A stretch of 64,000 nucleotides of DNA from Luteitalea pratensis. Lineage in GTDB: Bacteria; Acidobacteriota; Vicinamibacteria; Vicinamibacterales; Vicinamibacteraceae. The notes below the pieces were generated by a model. That model ran no database searches and had not been told where the DNA came from. It was given only the letters and a program-made list of their open reading frames with translations. A program made the translations under genes and the position numbers. The stretch lies in assembly GCF_001618865.1 (NCBI RefSeq), contig NZ_CP015136.1, positions 2,577,001 to 2,641,000 of the forward strand, written 5' to 3'. This document shows, piece by piece, positions 1 through 9,827 of this stretch; within the stretch, counting starts at the first letter, position 1, and every line of letters starts with the position of its first letter.

Positions 1-898
1 CTTCTTCTGCGATCTCGACAACCAGCGGGTGCGGCGTCTCGATCTGCGAACGGGGACGACGTCCACAGTCGCGGGAAACGGGCAGAAGGCCTACGTGGGC
101 GACGGCGGCAAGGCGACTGACGCGTCGCTGAGCATGCCGCACGAGATCCAGTTCGATGCCGCAGGTCACCTGTACATCGCCGAGCGCGACAGCCACGTCG
201 TTCGCAGGGTCCACGGCGGCACTGGCGTGATCTCCACCCTGGCAGGTACGGGGACGGCCGGCTTCTCGGGTGACGGCGGCCCGGCCTCGCGGGCGCAACT
301 GCGGCAACCGCACAGCATTGCGGTCGAACCGGGAGGGCGCCGCCTGCTGATTTGCGATGTCGGCAACCACCGCCTGCGGGCCGTCGATCTCGGGACTGGC
401 AGCATCCAGACCGTCGGCGGGACCGGTGAACGCCTGCCGACACCGGACGGTGCCAGGCTCGAGGGCACGCCGCTGAACGGTCCGCGCACGATGGCCTTCG
501 ATCGGTCCGGCACGCTCTACCTGGCTCTCCGGGAGGGCAATGCGATTCATCGCGTGGCCCCCGCGACGCGCACGATCCACCACGTTGCAGGAACAGGCGC
601 GCAGGGCTATACGGGCGATGGCGGGCCCGCCCGCCTTGCGACGCTGGCCGGCCCGAAGGGCCTGGCCTGGGCTCGGGGCGCGCTCTACGTCGTCGACACC
701 GAGAACCATGTCATCCGCCGCATCGATCTTCGCAGTGGCGTGATCACGACCGTGCTCGGCACCGGACAGAGAGGCGACGGCCCGGAACCCGAGCCGCTGA
801 AGTGCGCCCTCTCGAGACCGCACGGTGTCCTCGTCGACTCTCGCGGCGTGATTTACGTGGGCGACAGCGAGGCACACCGCATCCGCATGCTCGCCTAG
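1..898 (+). CDS. NHL-repeat beta-propeller protein, 5' end outside window
   Basis: The reading frame is open from base 2 (first residues FFCDLDNQRVRRLDL), so the gene starts upstream and only its C-terminal ~299 residues are seen. The sequence is a series of NHL blades with the repeated pattern D-x-x-N-x-R-[VI]-R-R-[LIV]-D and glycine-rich turns such as AGTGTAGFSGDGGPA and TGAQGYTGDGGPA. At least four blades are visible. Such propellers are usually secreted and bind proteins or carbohydrates; nothing here fixes a ligand. The TAG stop overlaps by 4 bp the stop of the convergent gene on the other strand. The family is clear, the function unknown. Confidence 0.85.
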   Translation, partial: FFCDLDNQRVRRLDLRTGTTSTVAGNGQKAYVGDGGKATDASLSMPHEIQFDAAGHLYIAERDSHVVRRVHGGTGVISTLAGTGTAGFSGDGGPASRAQLRQPHSIAVEPGGRRLLICDVGNHRLRAVDLGTGSIQTVGGTGERLPTPDGARLEGTPLNGPRTMAFDRSGTLYLALREGNAIHRVAPATRTIHHVAGTGAQGYTGDGGPARLATLAGPKGLAWARGALYVVDTENHVIRRIDLRSGVITTVLGTGQRGDGPEPEPLKCALSRPHGVLVDSRGVIYVGDSEAHRIRMLA

Positions 899-2319
899 TG
901 CGGCGCGCGTACGCCGCGACCCGGCCTGGCGCTGGTCACCTGCCCGGCGTCCACCACCACCTGGCCGTTGACGATCACGAACGGAATGCCAGCCGAGGGA
1001 ATGCTGGCGTCCTCGTAGGTGGCACGGTCGAGGACCGTCGCCGGATCGAAGAGGGTGAGGTCGGCATCGGCGCCGACGTGCACGCGGCCCTTCTGCTTCA
1101 TCGCCGGGACCCGCGGCTCGAGACGCTTTGCGGGAGAAAGCGTCATGCGACGCAGGGCGTCCATCAGGGGCAGGGCCTTCTCCTCGCGAACGTATCGGCC
1201 GAGCACTTTCGCGTAAGTGCCGGACGTGCGCGGGTGGCCGCGGCCGTGCTCGATAAAGCCGTCACTCGCGATCATGGCCAACGGGTTGACGATGGCGGCA
1301 CGGGTCTGCGCTTCGGTACGGCTGTGGATGATGATCGTGCCGCCCGCCTTGCGTGCCTGCGCGAACGTGACACGCGTGAGCCGCTTGCCGGTGGATACGA
1401 GCTGGTGATGCCCGAACTTCTCGTCCGGCCATGACTCCCAGTCGTCGAACAACGCGGACGTGATCTCGGTCATGCCGGCGGCATACGGATAGGCTTCCGT
1501 GGTCACGTCCTGGCCGGCGGCACGCGCCGCCGTGATGGCCGCGAAGAAGCCGTCGATGGCGTCGCCTGCCACCGAGTTCACGTGCACGACGTGCAGCGGC
1601 ACCTTCGCAGCGTTCGCCGCGGCGATCGTCTCGTTGAGACCGGGCAGTCCGCCACGCAAGTGGATGTGGGCTGACGCGCCGCCCTCGGCGGCGACGCGGA
1701 ACATGCGCTCGATCTCGGACATCGGCGCACCGGGCGTGTACGCGCTGCCGAACCCGACGGCGACGGCGCCGTCCTTCAGGCCCTGGCGCAGCAGCGCTTC
1801 CATCTGCACCATCTGCGCTTCCGTCGCGGTGCCACTGCCGCCGATCCCTGCGGGAACCAGGCCCGTGCCCGGGTCGCCGAGCACCTTCATGCGCGCGGGG
1901 ATGTGACCGATCGACACGCCGTGGTTGACGATCTGCCCACGCTCGCGCGCGGCATACCAGGCCGCGACGTCGGCCGTGCCGACCTCGAGCTCGAACGCGG
2001 AGGTGACGCCATCGCGCACCATCATCCGGTACGACTCCTCGGCCTGGCCGTGCTCATGCAAGTCGATGAAGCCAGGTGCGACGACGAGCCCGGTGGCATC
2101 GATGACGCGCGTGCCCACAATCGGTGTCTCCGACACCGCCGCCACCTGCCCGTCGCGCAGCCCGACTTGGCGCACGGCGTCGAGCCCCGACTCCGGATCC
2201 ATGACCCGCCCGTTGGCGATTACGAGGTCGTACGTGGGTGCCGGCGGCGTGGTGCATCCGCCGATGGCCACGATGGTGACGCTGCCGATGGCGCCGAGAA
2301 GCAGGCGAGTGGCGCTCAT
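895..2319 (-). CDS. N-acyl-D-amino-acid deacylase family amidohydrolase, lipoprotein
   Basis: 474 residues from the ATG at 2319, which begins a lipoprotein signal (hydrophobic run then VAIGGC lipobox). Upstream in-frame codons lie inside the preceding gene and lack a signal peptide. The metal-dependent amidohydrolase fold shows in APGFIDLHEHG near residue 85, SDGFIEHGRGHPR in the C-terminal third and the closing GADADLTLFDPATV plus VNGQVVVDAG. These match the D-aminoacylase group, although the first metal motif is HEHG rather than the usual HTH. It would hydrolyse N-acyl-D-amino acids or a related cyclic amide outside the cytoplasm. Its start lies 1 bp after the stop of the M20 peptidase, so the two are probably translated from one mRNA. 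Confidence 0.8.
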   Translation of the reverse strand: MSATRLLLGAIGSVTIVAIGGCTTPPAPTYDLVIANGRVMDPESGLDAVRQVGLRDGQVAAVSETPIVGTRVIDATGLVVAPGFIDLHEHGQAEESYRMMVRDGVTSAFELEVGTADVAAWYAARERGQIVNHGVSIGHIPARMKVLGDPGTGLVPAGIGGSGTATEAQMVQMEALLRQGLKDGAVAVGFGSAYTPGAPMSEIERMFRVAAEGGASAHIHLRGGLPGLNETIAAANAAKVPLHVVHVNSVAGDAIDGFFAAITAARAAGQDVTTEAYPYAAGMTEITSALFDDWESWPDEKFGHHQLVSTGKRLTRVTFAQARKAGGTIIIHSRTEAQTRAAIVNPLAMIASDGFIEHGRGHPRTSGTYAKVLGRYVREEKALPLMDALRRMTLSPAKRLEPRVPAMKQKGRVHVGADADLTLFDPATVLDRATYEDASIPSAGIPFVIVNGQVVVDAGQVTSARPGRGVRAPH

Positions 2320-2320
2320 C

Positions 2321-3763
2321 TCAGCGCGCGCCGGCAACCTTGACGACGATGTCCCAGTTGAACTTGACGAACGTGTGCAGCGACGATTCAAGGATCCGCT
2401 CCTGGTCACTGTGCGCCCCGAAGCCTTTCGGCCCGTCCTCGCTGTCGGTGAGCGGACCGACGCCGTAGCACTGCATGCCCTTCGCGCGGAGGTATGCCAT
2501 GTCGGTGGCGCCTGGACTCATGGCCGGCAGCGTGGCGACGTTGGCGCCGTAGCGTGCCTTGACGGCCTGTTCCACCGCAAAAAACGCCTCGGAATCGATT
2601 CGCGACGGTGGCGCGCCGGGCCGGGTGTTCCTGTCGTTGCGGGCGACGTCGACAGCGGGGTCGGCGACGATCTTGCGGATCTCCTCGATGAACTGCTCGA
2701 TGTTCTCGTCGGGCAGAGCCCGGACGTCGAGCGTGGCGGTGGCCTCCGACGGGATGATGTTGACCTGGTAGCCGCCCGCAAGGATGTTGGGTGACACCGA
2801 CGTCCGCAGCATCGAATTGGTGCGCGGTTCGTTGACGGCGAAGTGTTCCTGGGCCTCTGCCGACTGTGGCGTCAGCACGGCCCTGTAGCGCGCGGCGTCG
2901 GCCGGGCTGCTGATCGCCGCGAGCCGTTCGAAGTACGCGCGCGTGGTGTCGTTGAGGCGCATCGGCGGCTGCCACTCGGCGATGCGTGCGACGGCCTTGG
3001 CGAGGTGCGCGACGGCGTTGGTGCGCAGGGGCGTCGACCCGTGCCCGGACGGCCCGCGTGCCGTGAGTGTCACACCATACGGGATCTTCTCCGACGACTG
3101 CACGGTCGCGAAGCGGATCTGGCCGCCCGTGCGGGTGACGCCGCCGCCCTCCGCGAAGCAGTATTCGGCGTCGATCTCCGGCCAGTGGTTCTCCACCATG
3201 AACTTGATGCCGAACTGCGTGCTCGCTTCCTCGCCGGCCTCGGCGAGCAAGATCACGTCGCGGTCCAGCGGCACGTTCAGCCGCTTCAGCTGCAGCATGA
3301 CCATCAGCCCGGCAACCGCATTGTCCTTGTCGTCGACGGTGCCGCGGCCGTACACGTAGCCACCGTCGCGCGTGGCCGAGAACGGCGGATGCGTCCACTT
3401 GCCAGGGTCGACCTTGACAACGTCGGTGTGGCCCATGACGAGGAGCGGCCGCTTCTTGCCAGTGCCTCGCAGCCGCGCGACGAGATTGGGCCGCGCCGGA
3501 TCGTTGGCGAACCGCTTCGTCTCGATCCCGTTCTTCTTCAGGACCGCCTCGAGGTAATCGACGACGAGTCCCTCGTTGCCCGGCGGGTTGCTCGTGTCGA
3601 GTCGCAGGATGGCCTGGAAGTGCTCCATCGTCTCCGCCTCGATGCGAGACCAGTCGGGTGACGTCGATTGCGCGGCGGCACGCGGCAAAGCAAGCAGGCT
3701 GAGGGCCAGCAGCGCCGTCGCCAGAAGGCCGGTTCGTGGTGTCACGTGAGGGATGGGTCGCAT
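2321..3763 (-). CDS. M20 family metallopeptidase, exported
   Basis: 480 residues. The ATG at 3763 begins a Sec signal peptide (MRPIPHVTPRTGLLATALLA..., cleavage probably after AAA-Q near residue 32). Di-zinc M20 ligands are visible in order: MGHTDVV, YGRGTVDDKDN, the general-base pair LAEAGEEA and the late SPGATD and GFGAHSDQE motifs. A dimerisation domain lies between. It should act in the periplasm as a carboxypeptidase or aminoacylase-like enzyme on peptides or N-acyl amino acids, which suits the co-translated D-aminoacylase downstream. It follows glcF by 34 bp on the same strand and may share that transcript. Confidence 0.9.
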   Translation of the reverse strand: MRPIPHVTPRTGLLATALLALSLLALPRAAAQSTSPDWSRIEAETMEHFQAILRLDTSNPPGNEGLVVDYLEAVLKKNGIETKRFANDPARPNLVARLRGTGKKRPLLVMGHTDVVKVDPGKWTHPPFSATRDGGYVYGRGTVDDKDNAVAGLMVMLQLKRLNVPLDRDVILLAEAGEEASTQFGIKFMVENHWPEIDAEYCFAEGGGVTRTGGQIRFATVQSSEKIPYGVTLTARGPSGHGSTPLRTNAVAHLAKAVARIAEWQPPMRLNDTTRAYFERLAAISSPADAARYRAVLTPQSAEAQEHFAVNEPRTNSMLRTSVSPNILAGGYQVNIIPSEATATLDVRALPDENIEQFIEEIRKIVADPAVDVARNDRNTRPGAPPSRIDSEAFFAVEQAVKARYGANVATLPAMSPGATDMAYLRAKGMQCYGVGPLTDSEDGPKGFGAHSDQERILESSLHTFVKFNWDIVVKVAGAR

Positions 3764-3797
3764 GTCGGTGCGCAAGTGTCGCACTGCTCGGCGGACG

Positions 3798-5066
3798 CTA
3801 CCGCTTCGGGCGTCCTGCCGCATAGGCGCGGTCGAGGACCTGGATTGTGTGCAGCGTCGGCAGTGACGCACCCGCACGTGACAGGTGGGTGGCGATCTGG
3901 ACCAGGCACCCGATGTTGCCGGCGGCGACTGCCTGCGCGCCCGTCGCCCGGATGGCCTCGGCCTTGCTCGCGCCCAGCGCCGCGGCGATGTCGGGATGCT
4001 CCACGTTGTAGAGTCCGGCGGATCCGCAGCACGTGTCGCCGTCGGGCACTTCCACCACCTGCAGGTTCGGCACGCGGGCGAGCAGCACGCGCGGCGCCCG
4101 CCGGATGCCCTGCGCATGCGCCAGATGGCAGGCGTCGTGGTACGCGACCGTCAATGGGCTTGCCAACGGGGCCGGGGCGATCAGTCCGAGCGCCTCGAGG
4201 AACTCGGAGACGTCGCGCACCCGTCCGCCAAACGTGCCGAGCGCGGTTGCGTGTGCACGGCCGCGAAACGCGTGGCCGTATTCCTTCATCGCCGATCCGC
4301 ACCCGGCCGCATTGGTCACGATCGCGTCGACATCGGTCGGGAACGCGCGGGCCAGCGCGTCTGCCCGCTCGTAGGCGCGATCTGCCTCGCCGCTGTGCAG
4401 CGCGAGTGCGCCGCAACAGCCCTGGCCCGGCGGGACCACGACCTCGACGCCGTTGGCCGAAAGGACACGCAGAGTCGCCAGGGCGATCTCCGGTGCCAAT
4501 GCCTGCTGCACGCATCCGGTCAGCAGCGCCACCCGTGCGCGCTTCACGCCTTGCGCCTCCGTGTGCGAAGGCACCGCCACCGCCTTCGGCAACTCGCCGG
4601 GCAGCAGTCCGACCATCGATCGCAGGCGGGCAGGCAGCAGGCGTTCGACGCGCTTCGCCGCGCGGCCCAGGCGTGCGCTCGCCCTGAACAGCGACGGCGA
4701 CTCGAGCGTGTCGAGCAGGAGCCGGCGCTGCAGGCGTTCGATTGGACCGCGTGCGCCGGTCTCGCGCCCGGAGCGGAACGGGACGATGAGGTCCTGGTAC
4801 TTCACTCCAGACGGGCACGCCGTCACGCAGCCGAGACAGCCGAGGCAGCGGTCGATGTGCGGCTTCACGTCGGCCAGCGTGAGCGTGCCCTCGAGCACTT
4901 CCTTCATCAGCACGATGCGGCCGCGTGGCGAGTCCATCTCCTCGCCCAGCACCTTGTAGGTCGGGCACGCCGGCAGGCAGAAGCCGCAGTGCACGCAGGT
5001 CTCGACCGCGCGCGCCATGGCGTCGCGATGCGGATTGGCCGGATCTAGTGGAATCGAATGCTGCAC
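3798..5066 (-). CDS. glcF: Glycolate oxidase iron-sulfur subunit GlcF
   Basis: 422 residues from a GTG at 5066, 2 bp after the glcE stop. Two ferredoxin-type 4Fe-4S motifs are present, CVHCGFCLPACP (residues 24-35) and CLGCLGCVTACP (74-85). Two CCG domains follow, with GQGCCGALALH and later DTCCGSAGLYNV. This is the GlcF architecture and length (E. coli 407 aa). It carries electrons from the flavin subunits of the membrane-associated glycolate dehydrogenase to the quinone pool. LldE is shorter and lacks the N-terminal double cluster, and the glcD-glcE neighbours make GlcF the best call. Confidence 0.93.
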   Translation of the reverse strand: MQHSIPLDPANPHRDAMARAVETCVHCGFCLPACPTYKVLGEEMDSPRGRIVLMKEVLEGTLTLADVKPHIDRCLGCLGCVTACPSGVKYQDLIVPFRSGRETGARGPIERLQRRLLLDTLESPSLFRASARLGRAAKRVERLLPARLRSMVGLLPGELPKAVAVPSHTEAQGVKRARVALLTGCVQQALAPEIALATLRVLSANGVEVVVPPGQGCCGALALHSGEADRAYERADALARAFPTDVDAIVTNAAGCGSAMKEYGHAFRGRAHATALGTFGGRVRDVSEFLEALGLIAPAPLASPLTVAYHDACHLAHAQGIRRAPRVLLARVPNLQVVEVPDGDTCCGSAGLYNVEHPDIAAALGASKAEAIRATGAQAVAAGNIGCLVQIATHLSRAGASLPTLHTIQVLDRAYAAGRPKR

Positions 5067-5068
5067 GG

Positions 5069-6145
5069 TCAGGCATCCGCCAGGCGCCCGCACGGATCCA
5101 TGACCGATCGCAGGCGCTGCTCGAAAGGATTGGGCGCGGTGGCGCCGATGAACGGTGAGCCGGGAGCCCCGGCCAGCACCTGCCCGACGAGGCCCTGCTC
5201 GCGCAGGATTGCGCCGAGCACGTCGATCGAACCCGGCCAGGCGATCCAGGCGAGGTTGCCGGCCACCGCGTAGCGCCTGGCGGCGTTGCCGCCAGCGAGC
5301 GCGACATCCAGCGCCTGTACCTGCGGCAACGACAGCGGCACGCGCACCAGCCCCGCACCGGCCGGAACCCACGACAACTCGCGCGCTTCGTGCCACACGG
5401 CCGCATCGTCTTCGCCGGTGAGGACACGTGCGTGGTGACCGACGGCGTCCTTCAGGGCCGTGGCTCGCGCGTCGAGTGCCTCGGGCGCGCCACCGATGCG
5501 AAGCGTAAGTACACCAGGCGGCGTCAGGTCGATGGCCTCGAGATCGAAGCGTTCGCGCTGTACCGCTGCCATCAGCGACAGCGATGACGCGAGGTCGCGC
5601 GCATCGGTGCGGACGGTCGCGTGCGCTGCCGGCGCAGGGAACACCTTGAACGTCAATTCCGCGACGACGCCGAGGCGACCGCAACTGCCGACCATCGCCT
5701 GGTGCAGCAGGAAGCCGGCGGCGTTCTTCACCACCTTGCCGCCGCTGTGCACGATGCGTCCTTCACCGTCGACCAGGCGCACGCCGATCAGGAAGTCGCG
5801 AATGCCGCCGAAGCGATAGCGGCAGGAGCCGTTCACGCCCGCGGCCACGGTACCGCCGATCGTCGCGCCCGACGTCGCGAGGGGCGGGTCGAACGGCAGG
5901 TACTGCCCGTACGGGGCGAGCGCGCGCTCGATGTCGTCGATGCGCGTGCCCGCCAGCGCTGTGAACGTGCATTCCTCGGCGGTGTATTCGACGATGCCGG
6001 CCAGTCTCGACAGGTCGAGCACGGCGCAGTCGTCGCCCGTCCGTGCGAGGCCAGGCTTGGTGCCGCCGCCCCGGACCGACCAGGACGGACGTTGCGGAAT
6101 CGAAGCCGCGAGTTCGGCGATCGAAGTGGGGTGCACGATCGTCAT
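5069..6145 (-). CDS. glcE: Glycolate oxidase FAD-binding subunit GlcE
   Basis: 358 residues (E. coli GlcE 350). An FAD_binding_4 (PCMH/VAO-type) domain covers the N-terminal half, with [11 protein letters not shown] at residues 22-32 and [27 protein letters not shown] and [11 protein letters not shown] further on. The ATG overlaps the stop of glcD by 4 bp (ATGA) and the stop is 2 bp before glcF, so the three subunits are translationally coupled. Together they oxidise glycolate to glyoxylate (D-lactate is a common alternative substrate of this enzyme). The length and order argue against an isolated FAD-linked oxidase. Confidence 0.92.
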   Translation of the reverse strand: MTIVHPTSIAELAASIPQRPSWSVRGGGTKPGLARTGDDCAVLDLSRLAGIVEYTAEECTFTALAGTRIDDIERALAPYGQYLPFDPPLATSGATIGGTVAAGVNGSCRYRFGGIRDFLIGVRLVDGEGRIVHSGGKVVKNAAGFLLHQAMVGSCGRLGVVAELTFKVFPAPAAHATVRTDARDLASSLSLMAAVQRERFDLEAIDLTPPGVLTLRIGGAPEALDARATALKDAVGHHARVLTGEDDAAVWHEARELSWVPAGAGLVRVPLSLPQVQALDVALAGGNAARRYAVAGNLAWIAWPGSIDVLGAILREQGLVGQVLAGAPGSPFIGATAPNPFEQRLRSVMDPCGRLADA

Positions 6146-7587
6146 GCGCGCGAGATCACGCCGGCCCGTTCGAGCGGATGCATGCCGTGTGAGGCCGGCA
6201 TTTCCGCCGAAGGCTCCAGCTTCTTGCCCGGGTTCGCGACCCTGTGCGGATCCATGGCGTCACGCAGACGGCGCATGCAGTCGATATCCCCGGCGTCGTA
6301 CATCTCACTGAGAAAGGCGCGCTTCTCGAGGCCGACGCCGTGCTCGCCGGTGATCGAGCCGCCCAGGCGGATGCAGAGGCGGAGGATCTCGGCGGCCAGG
6401 ACTTCGGCACGATCGTGTGCCCCTGCCTCGCGGCCATCGTAGAGGATCAGGGGGTGCAGGTTGCCATCGCCGGCATGGAACACGTTGGCGACACGGATGC
6501 CGTGCGCGCGCGACATCGCTTCGATCGCCGCGAGCGCCTCCCCGAGGCGCGCACGCGGTACGACGCCGTCCTGGACGATGAAGTCCGGGCTGAGCCGGCC
6601 CACCGCCGAGAATGCGCACTTGCGGCCCTTCCAGATCCGCGCCCGTTCCTCGTCGTCAGCCGCCACGTGCATGTGCGCGGCCCCGGAGGCCGCGATGATC
6701 TGCATCAACGCGTGGAACTCGGCGGCGACCTGCGCGTCCTCGCCCTCGCATTCGACGATGAGTACGGCCGCGGCCCTGGGTGGGTAGCCAGCGTGCACGG
6801 CAGCTTCGGCGGCGTCCATCGCGAGGCGATCCATGATTTCCATCGCCCCTGGCAGGAGCCCGGCCTCGATGACGCGCGACACGGCGTCGCCGGCGGCTTG
6901 CAGGTTGTCGTAAGCGGCCAGCACGGTGCGATACACGGCCGGTCGCGCCACGAGCCGCAGCGTGATCTCGAGCGCCACCCCAAACAGCCCTTCCGAGCCA
7001 ACGAACAGACCGGTGAGATCCGGTCCTGCCTGCTCGAGGCTGTCGCCACCGAGGCGCACCACGGTGCCGTCGCCGAGCACGACGCGCAAGCCGAGCACGT
7101 GATTGGCCGTCATCCCGTGCCGGAAGCAGTGCGCGCCGCCCGAGTTGAACGCGACGTTGCCGCCAATCGTGCACACCGACTGGCTCGAGGGATCGGGCGC
7201 GTAGTACAGGCCGTGTGGTGCGGCCATCGCGGTGACGGCGAGGTTGACGACCCCGGGCTCCACCACCGCGACGCGCGCGACGGGGTCGAACCGCAGCACG
7301 CGGTTCATGCGGTTGAGGGCGATGACGATGCCGTCCTCGACAGGGACGGCGCCGCCAGACAGGCTGGTGCCGCTGCCGCGGGCCATGAAGGGCACGCGCG
7401 CCTCGTGGCAGAGCCGGACGGTCTCGATGACTTCGTCGGCCGATTCGGCCAGCACCACGGCGCGGGGCCGCGCGCGGTAGGAAGTGAGCCCGTCGCTCTC
7501 GTACGGGGCGAGCGCGCCCGGACGCGTCAGCAGCCGGTCCGACGGGATCAGGCGGCCGAGCGCCGGCAGCAGGTCCTCGCGGTGCAT
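6142..7587 (-). CDS. glcD: Glycolate oxidase subunit GlcD (FAD-linked)
   Basis: 481 residues with the FAD_binding_4 domain ([18 protein letters not shown] near residue 70 and [16 protein letters not shown] near 135) and the FAD-oxidase C-terminal domain ([14 protein letters not shown], then [15 protein letters not shown]). These motifs are diagnostic of the GlcD/D-lactate dehydrogenase family. It is the first gene of glcDEF. The start ATG is preceded by GCAAGG and, 6 nt upstream, by a TAGACT box, so the mRNA may be leaderless. It diverges from the permease gene with only 23 bp between start codons. Confidence 0.93.
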   Translation of the reverse strand: MHREDLLPALGRLIPSDRLLTRPGALAPYESDGLTSYRARPRAVVLAESADEVIETVRLCHEARVPFMARGSGTSLSGGAVPVEDGIVIALNRMNRVLRFDPVARVAVVEPGVVNLAVTAMAAPHGLYYAPDPSSQSVCTIGGNVAFNSGGAHCFRHGMTANHVLGLRVVLGDGTVVRLGGDSLEQAGPDLTGLFVGSEGLFGVALEITLRLVARPAVYRTVLAAYDNLQAAGDAVSRVIEAGLLPGAMEIMDRLAMDAAEAAVHAGYPPRAAAVLIVECEGEDAQVAAEFHALMQIIAASGAAHMHVAADDEERARIWKGRKCAFSAVGRLSPDFIVQDGVVPRARLGEALAAIEAMSRAHGIRVANVFHAGDGNLHPLILYDGREAGAHDRAEVLAAEILRLCIRLGGSITGEHGVGLEKRAFLSEMYDAGDIDCMRRLRDAMDPHRVANPGKKLEPSAEMPASHGMHPLERAGVISRA

Positions 7588-7593
7588 CCTTGC

Positions 7594-7599
7594 AGTCTA
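7594..7599 (-). promoter_or_regulatory. Probable -10 box of glcD
   Basis: On the minus strand TAGACT ends 6 nt before the glcD ATG, so transcription would start at or beside the start codon. It shares bases with the -10 box of the divergent permease gene. Confidence 0.5.
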
Positions 7600-7603
7600 T
7601 ACT
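7598..7603 (+). promoter_or_regulatory. Probable -10 box of the permease gene
   Basis: TATACT followed by 7 nt and the GTG start at 7611. There is no Shine-Dalgarno-like sequence in the gap, consistent with a leaderless mRNA. No clear -35 hexamer is seen. Confidence 0.55.
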
Positions 7604-7610
7604 GCGCGCC

Positions 7611-9245
7611 GTGTGGAGCCAGACGTATGACCCCCTCGGGCAGCCGTGGCTGTCCACGTTGTGCGCGGCGTTGCCCGTCGTCGCCCTGCTCGGTTCGCTT
7701 GCGTTCCTCAAGCTGCACGCGCACCTCGCCGCGCTCGTGGGCCTGGGCACGTCGCTCGCGGTGGCGATCCTGCTGTTCGGCATGCCCGCGCCGATGGCGC
7801 TCGCGAGTGCCGGCTATGGCGCGGCCTACGGACTCCTGCCGATAGGCTGGATCGTCCTCAACGTCATTTTCCTGTACCAGCTCACGGAGCAGCGCGGGTT
7901 GTTCGCGACGCTGCGCCAGAGCATCACGCACGTCACGACCGACGCCCGCCTGCAGTTGCTGCTCGTCGCGTTTGCCTTCGGGGCGTTCTTCGAGGGGGCG
8001 GCCGGCTTCGGGACGCCGGTGGCGGTCACCGGGGCGCTGCTCATTGGTCTCGGCTTCGCACCGCTGGCGGCGTCTGGCCTGTCTCTCATCGCCAATACCG
8101 CGCCTGTCGCCTTCGGCGCACTCGGCACGCCGATCATCGCGCTCAGCGCGGTGAGTGGGCTCGACCTGCTGGCGCTCAGCGGGATGGTGGGCCGGCAATT
8201 GCCGCTGTTCTCGGTGCTCGTGCCGTTCTGGTTGATCGCCGCGTTCGCGGGGTGGCGCGGCATGCTCGGCATCTGGCCCGCCATCCTTGCGGCGGGCCTG
8301 CCGTTCGCGGTGCTGCAGGCGCTGGTCTCCAATTTTCACGGGCCATGGCTGGTCGACGTGGTCGCGGCCATCGCGTCTATGGGATCGCTGGTCCTGTTCC
8401 TCCGGATCTGGCAACCGAGCGACGGATGGCAGCCAGGTGATCGCCTCGGCGTGGGGCACGACGACGGCACGCCGATGCCGTCGCGCGGGGAAGTGGTCCG
8501 CGCGTGGGTGCCGTGGGCCATCCTCAGCGTCGTCGTCTTCACCTGGGGACTGCCGCCGGTGAAGACGGCGCTCGATGCATGGACGACGGTGCGCATTCCG
8601 GTGCCGGGCCTCCACAACCTCATCGAGCGGGTGCCACCGGTGGTGGCGACAGCCGCGAAGGAACCGGCGCTCTTTGCCGTCTCCTGGATGTCAGCCACCG
8701 GCACCGGGATCCTGATTGCCGCAATCCTCGCCGGACTGGTGATGGGCTGCTCGGCGGCGGAACTGGCGGGGACGTACCTGCGCACGCTCCGGCTCGTGCG
8801 CACGTCGCTCGTCACGATTGCCGTGATGATGGCAATCGGCTTCACCACGCGCTACTCGGGCCTGGATGCCACGCTCGGCCTCGCCTTTGCCGGGACAGGC
8901 GTGCTCTATCCGTTCTTCGGCACGATGCTCGGCTGGCTCGGCGTCGCGCTGACCGGATCGGACACGTCGTCCAACGTCCTGTTCGGGAGCCTGCAGCGGA
9001 TCACTGCCGAGCAACTGGGCCTCAGCCCGGTGCTGATGGCGGCATCCAACAGCTCCGGCGGGGTCATGGGCAAGATGATCGACGCCCAGAGCATCGTCGT
9101 CGCGAGCACGGCGACGCGGTGGTACGGCCACGAGGGCGAGATCCTGCGTTACGTCTTCTGGCACAGCCTCGTTCTGGCCGCGATGGTGGGCGGGCTCGTG
9201 ATGTTGCAGGCCTATGTCTGGCCATTCACGTGGCTGGTCTGGTGA
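7611..9245 (+). CDS. L-lactate/glycolate permease (LctP/GlcA family)
   Basis: 544 residues from GTG 7611. The N-terminus WSQTYDPLGQPWLSTLCAAL aligns with the family start WQQNYDPLGN, and in-frame TTG 7590 is rejected for that reason. About a dozen hydrophobic helices are visible, with the conserved AFGAFFEGAAGFGTPVAV segment and, near the C-terminus, LTGSDTSSNVLFGSLQ. The family contains LldP and GlcA, proton symporters for lactate and glycolate. Divergence from glcDEF and an adjacent glyoxylate aminotransferase favour glycolate (with lactate as a possible second substrate). Confidence 0.9.
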   Translation: MWSQTYDPLGQPWLSTLCAALPVVALLGSLAFLKLHAHLAALVGLGTSLAVAILLFGMPAPMALASAGYGAAYGLLPIGWIVLNVIFLYQLTEQRGLFATLRQSITHVTTDARLQLLLVAFAFGAFFEGAAGFGTPVAVTGALLIGLGFAPLAASGLSLIANTAPVAFGALGTPIIALSAVSGLDLLALSGMVGRQLPLFSVLVPFWLIAAFAGWRGMLGIWPAILAAGLPFAVLQALVSNFHGPWLVDVVAAIASMGSLVLFLRIWQPSDGWQPGDRLGVGHDDGTPMPSRGEVVRAWVPWAILSVVVFTWGLPPVKTALDAWTTVRIPVPGLHNLIERVPPVVATAAKEPALFAVSWMSATGTGILIAAILAGLVMGCSAAELAGTYLRTLRLVRTSLVTIAVMMAIGFTTRYSGLDATLGLAFAGTGVLYPFFGTMLGWLGVALTGSDTSSNVLFGSLQRITAEQLGLSPVLMAASNSSGGVMGKMIDAQSIVVASTATRWYGHEGEILRYVFWHSLVLAAMVGGLVMLQAYVWPFTWLVW

Positions 9246-9814
9246 CGCGTAACGCTTAACGCCTACGGCCTGCAGCCTGCAGCCTGCGGCCTGCGGCCTA
9301 CCACCTACCACCTACCACCTACCACCTACCGCCTACGGCCTGCGGCCTACGGCGTACGTCCGCCTGCTCGTAGCCGTCGACCTTCAGGTCGACGGAAGAC
9401 GCATTCGTGGATGAGGCGGACGGTAGGGCCGGCTCTCAGGCGGTAAGAGCCACGTAATGCCGGAATGCCGGGAATGCCGGAATGACGACCGAAGGCAAGG
9501 CCCGTGCCGCAGCGTTCGGCGTTCGGCGTTCAACGTTCAGCGTTCGTCGGTGTAGTGCCCGGTGCCCGGTGCCGCGGCGTTCGGCGACCTGCGTTCGTCT
9601 GATGTTGCTCAGTGTTGAGCGTTCGACGTTTCAGCGTTCGTCGGTTGTGCCCGGTGCCCGGTGCCCGGTGCCCGGTGCCCGGTGCCCGGTGCCCGACGCC
9701 CGGCTGCTGTTCTGCGTTCGACGTTCGTCCGTGTTGTGCCCGGTACCCGGTACCCGGTACCCGGTACCCGGTGCCCGCGCCTCGACGTTCGGCGTTCAAC
9801 GTTCAGCGTTCGTC
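9246..9814. repeat. Intergenic repeat block with heptamer arrays
   Basis: No credible gene. Sixteen 7-bp units run in perfect register at 9245-9356 (ACGCGTA, ACGCTTA, CGGCCTG, CAGCCTG, CCACCTA and so on). Further 7-bp arrays lie at 9514-9548 (GTTCGGC type), 9653-9701 (GGTGCCC), 9742-9776 (GGTACCC) and 9787-9814 (GTTCGGC type). A palindrome CCGTCGACC-TTCA-GGTCGACGG lies at 9374-9395 and a GGTAGGGCCGGCTCTC element starts at 9422. A short AATGCCGG array (9456-9484) has an 8-9 bp period and is an exception. Open frames here are repeat-derived. Confidence 0.9.
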
Positions 9815-9820
9815 TAGAAT
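9815..9820 (+). promoter_or_regulatory. -10 box of the aminotransferase gene
   Basis: TAGAAT, 7 nt before the GTG start at 9828, with no ribosome-binding site. The last heptamer unit of the upstream array ends at 9814, immediately before the box, so any -35 contact lies inside the repeat. Confidence 0.6.
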
Positions 9821-9827
9821 CTCCCGC

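Noticed and set aside
9456-9484. AATGCCGG repeats as another heptamer array
   Set aside because: The period is 8-9 bp, so it is not counted with the 7-bp arrays.
9245-9820. Regular direct repeats resembling a CRISPR array
   Set aside because: The repeat unit is 7 bp with no unique spacers, and no cas genes are in the window.
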